14,489 bases of DNA, taken from NCBI GenBank assembly GCA_964475595.1, contig CAYYXG010000034.1, positions 1 through 14,489 of the forward strand, in the 5' to 3' direction. The DNA comes from RGEC01 sp964475595 (GTDB lineage: Bacteria > Bacteroidota > Bacteroidia > NS11-12g > UBA955). Position 1 is the stretch's first letter, and the number at the start of each line of letters is the position of its first letter. Below, piece after piece: positions 13,784 through 14,489 of the stretch. The notes below the pieces were generated by a model that searched no databases, had not been told where the DNA came from, and worked only from the letters and a program-made list of their open reading frames with translations. The position numbers and the translations under genes were made by a program.

Positions 13784-14188
13784 ATGAAAAACGCCTTTTT
13801 ACTTCTCTCGCTGTTGTGTTTTGCCTACACAGCCCGGGCACAGGAATCGCGCATATACACGCTACAAGGAGACACCATACACTTTGGCACCTGCAACATG
13901 GGCGACACGATAGAGGCCGTTTTCAGGTTCCGGATTGAAGGCAGTGAAAAACTGCTTATCCGGCAGGTGCATCCCGGCTGTCAATGCACCGTTCCACAAT
14001 ACCCCAAAGACAGCATGGCTCCCGGCTCCATCGATTCCATTGTGCTGGCCTTGCACACAAGAAATCTGCATCCCGGGCCGGTTGAAAAATATGCCATCGT
14101 CATCAACACCGGGCCTGAAAAGATTTTTTACATCTACGGCGAAATCCTGGAAAACAAGGGTGTGGCGCCACGCAGGCGTAGGCTGTAG
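13784..14188 (+). CDS. Divergent DUF1573-like exported protein, copy 3
   Basis: 134 residues with a signal peptide (MKNAFLLLSLLCFAYTARAQ). The body keeps the DUF1573 order: 'DTIHFGTCNMGDTIEAVFRFRIEGSEKLLIRQVHPGCQCTVPQYPKDSMAPGSIDSIVLAL'. It is more diverged: the SCGCT motif is GCQCT, an extra Cys sits in 'FGTCNMG', and GRPG is replaced by 'LHPGP'. The CxC pair is retained. The C-terminus 'GVAPRRRRL' is basic and unlike copies 1 and 2, and its last codons and stop lie inside a palindromic repeat (14179-14218), so the original end may have been altered by insertion. It sits just behind a strong terminator, so its expression is unclear. Confidence 0.72.
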   Translation: MKNAFLLLSLLCFAYTARAQESRIYTLQGDTIHFGTCNMGDTIEAVFRFRIEGSEKLLIRQVHPGCQCTVPQYPKDSMAPGSIDSIVLALHTRNLHPGPVEKYAIVINTGPEKIFYIYGEILENKGVAPRRRRL

Positions 14189-14218
14189 ATACGCGCAATG
14201 GTGCGTCTCTACAGCCTA
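14179..14218. repeat. Palindromic dispersed-type repeat (REP/MITE-like hairpin)
   Basis: A 40-nt near-perfect hairpin: an 11-bp outer stem (TAGGCTGTAGA with its complement), one mismatch (14190/14207), then 6 more pairs including one G-T, and a 4-nt AATG loop. The core 'GCAATGGTGCGTCTCTAC' resembles GTAGAGACGCACCATTGCG-type repeats I recall from Bacteroidota and cyanobacterial genomes. It has no T-tract, so it is not a classic terminator, although it could slow transcription or block 3' exonucleases. It provides the stop codon of DUF1573 copy 3. Confidence 0.65.
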
Positions 14219-14297
14219 TGACTACACATGTAAAAGCACATTAATATTATTGTCATTTTGTAAATTAATTACACAATACGCTTGTTTTATGATTTAA

Positions 14298-14315
14298 ATA
14301 CGAATACATTCGTAT
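14298..14315. repeat. Short perfect inverted repeat just before the last gene
   Basis: Arms ATACGAA and TTCGTAT flank a 4-nt TACA loop, ending 2 nt before the ATG at 14318 and occupying the ribosome-binding region. It could be an operator or an RNA hairpin controlling initiation. The 99 nt between the 14218 repeat and the ATG hold no gene; 'TTTG' (14257-14260) and 'TACGCTTG' (14277-14284) may be a weak promoter. Confidence 0.4.
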
Positions 14316-14317
14316 AC

Positions 14318-14489
14318 ATGAATGTAAAAATATTCCTTTATTCCCTCTCCCTAATTTCTCTTTCTGTCCTACATGCCCAAACCACGGCAATAGGTACTTT
14401 CAAAAACATTTTGGGCAATGGCACGGCCATAAAGGCACACACAGACAGCGCACTGGGGGTGGGCACGGCCCTGCCTGAAGGCAAGGCAG
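14318..14489 (+). CDS. N-terminal part of an unrecognised secreted protein (3' truncated by window)
   Basis: 57 codons are visible and the frame is open to the window end. MNVKIFLYSLSLISLSVLHAQ is a clear signal peptide with a likely cleavage after HAQ or before it. The visible mature start, 'TTAIGTFKNILGNGTAIKAHTDSALGVGTALPEGKA', is Gly/Ala/Thr-rich and of low complexity. Small-residue-rich starts like this occur in several large surface or structural proteins of Bacteroidota, but no family can be named from this much. It follows an AT-rich non-coding gap and an inverted repeat that abuts its start codon, and it appears transcriptionally separate from the DUF1573 genes. Confidence 0.6.
   Translation, partial: MNVKIFLYSLSLISLSVLHAQTTAIGTFKNILGNGTAIKAHTDSALGVGTALPEGKA

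Overview
The window looks like chromosomal DNA of a Bacteroidota bacterium, plausibly a Chitinophagaceae/Sphingobacteriales-type environmental member. The support is TAnnTTTG-type -7 promoter boxes, a C-terminal type IX secretion (T9SS) sorting domain, lipoproteins and beta-barrels typical of the phylum, a probable DUF4249 protein end, and DUF1573 proteins. No tRNA, rRNA, CRISPR array, insertion sequence or phage integrase was seen.

Layout. (1) 1-279 is the 3' end of a probable DUF4249 outer-membrane-associated protein. (2) 515-2179 (+) encodes a secreted protein of four similar glycan-binding-like repeats plus a T9SS sorting domain. A symmetrical, probably bidirectional terminator (2203-2231) separates it from the convergent gene. 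(3) 12679 down to 2233 (-) is an eight-gene operon in which no neighbours are more than 4 nt apart, most overlapping by 1-4 nt. In transcription order it encodes a Nudix-fold/winged-helix regulator, a secreted clan GH-A glycosidase, two tandem paralogous outer-membrane beta-barrels, a lipoprotein with a galactose-binding-like domain, a small secreted carbohydrate-binding-like protein, a GH3 beta-glucosidase and a GH16-type lipoprotein. (4) 12882-14188 (+) holds three DUF1573-like exported proteins in a row. The last ends inside a palindromic repeat. (5) 14318-end is the start of an unrecognised secreted protein.

How it fits together. The enzyme set (endo-acting GH16, a clan GH-A enzyme that could be GH158-like, and an exo-acting GH3) is what a beta-1,3- or mixed-linkage beta-glucan utilisation locus needs, yet there is no SusC/SusD pair. 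The two paralogous beta-barrels sit where the importer would be expected. The regulator has a badly degraded Nudix catalytic box and an NrtR/AraR-like DNA-binding tail, so it is probably a ligand sensor.

The best non-coding signal is a recurring palindrome, ATTGTA-N5-TACAAT. Perfect copies lie on the regulator's own promoter, inside the start of the second beta-barrel gene and inside the start of the GH3 gene. Two copies with one mismatch each lie in tandem over the promoter of the four-repeat secreted protein. Under equal base composition about 0.0009 perfect copies would be expected by chance in this length. I infer one local regulon that ties the convergent multi-repeat protein to the operon, and propose it as a SusCD-less, Nudix-regulated glycan utilisation system.
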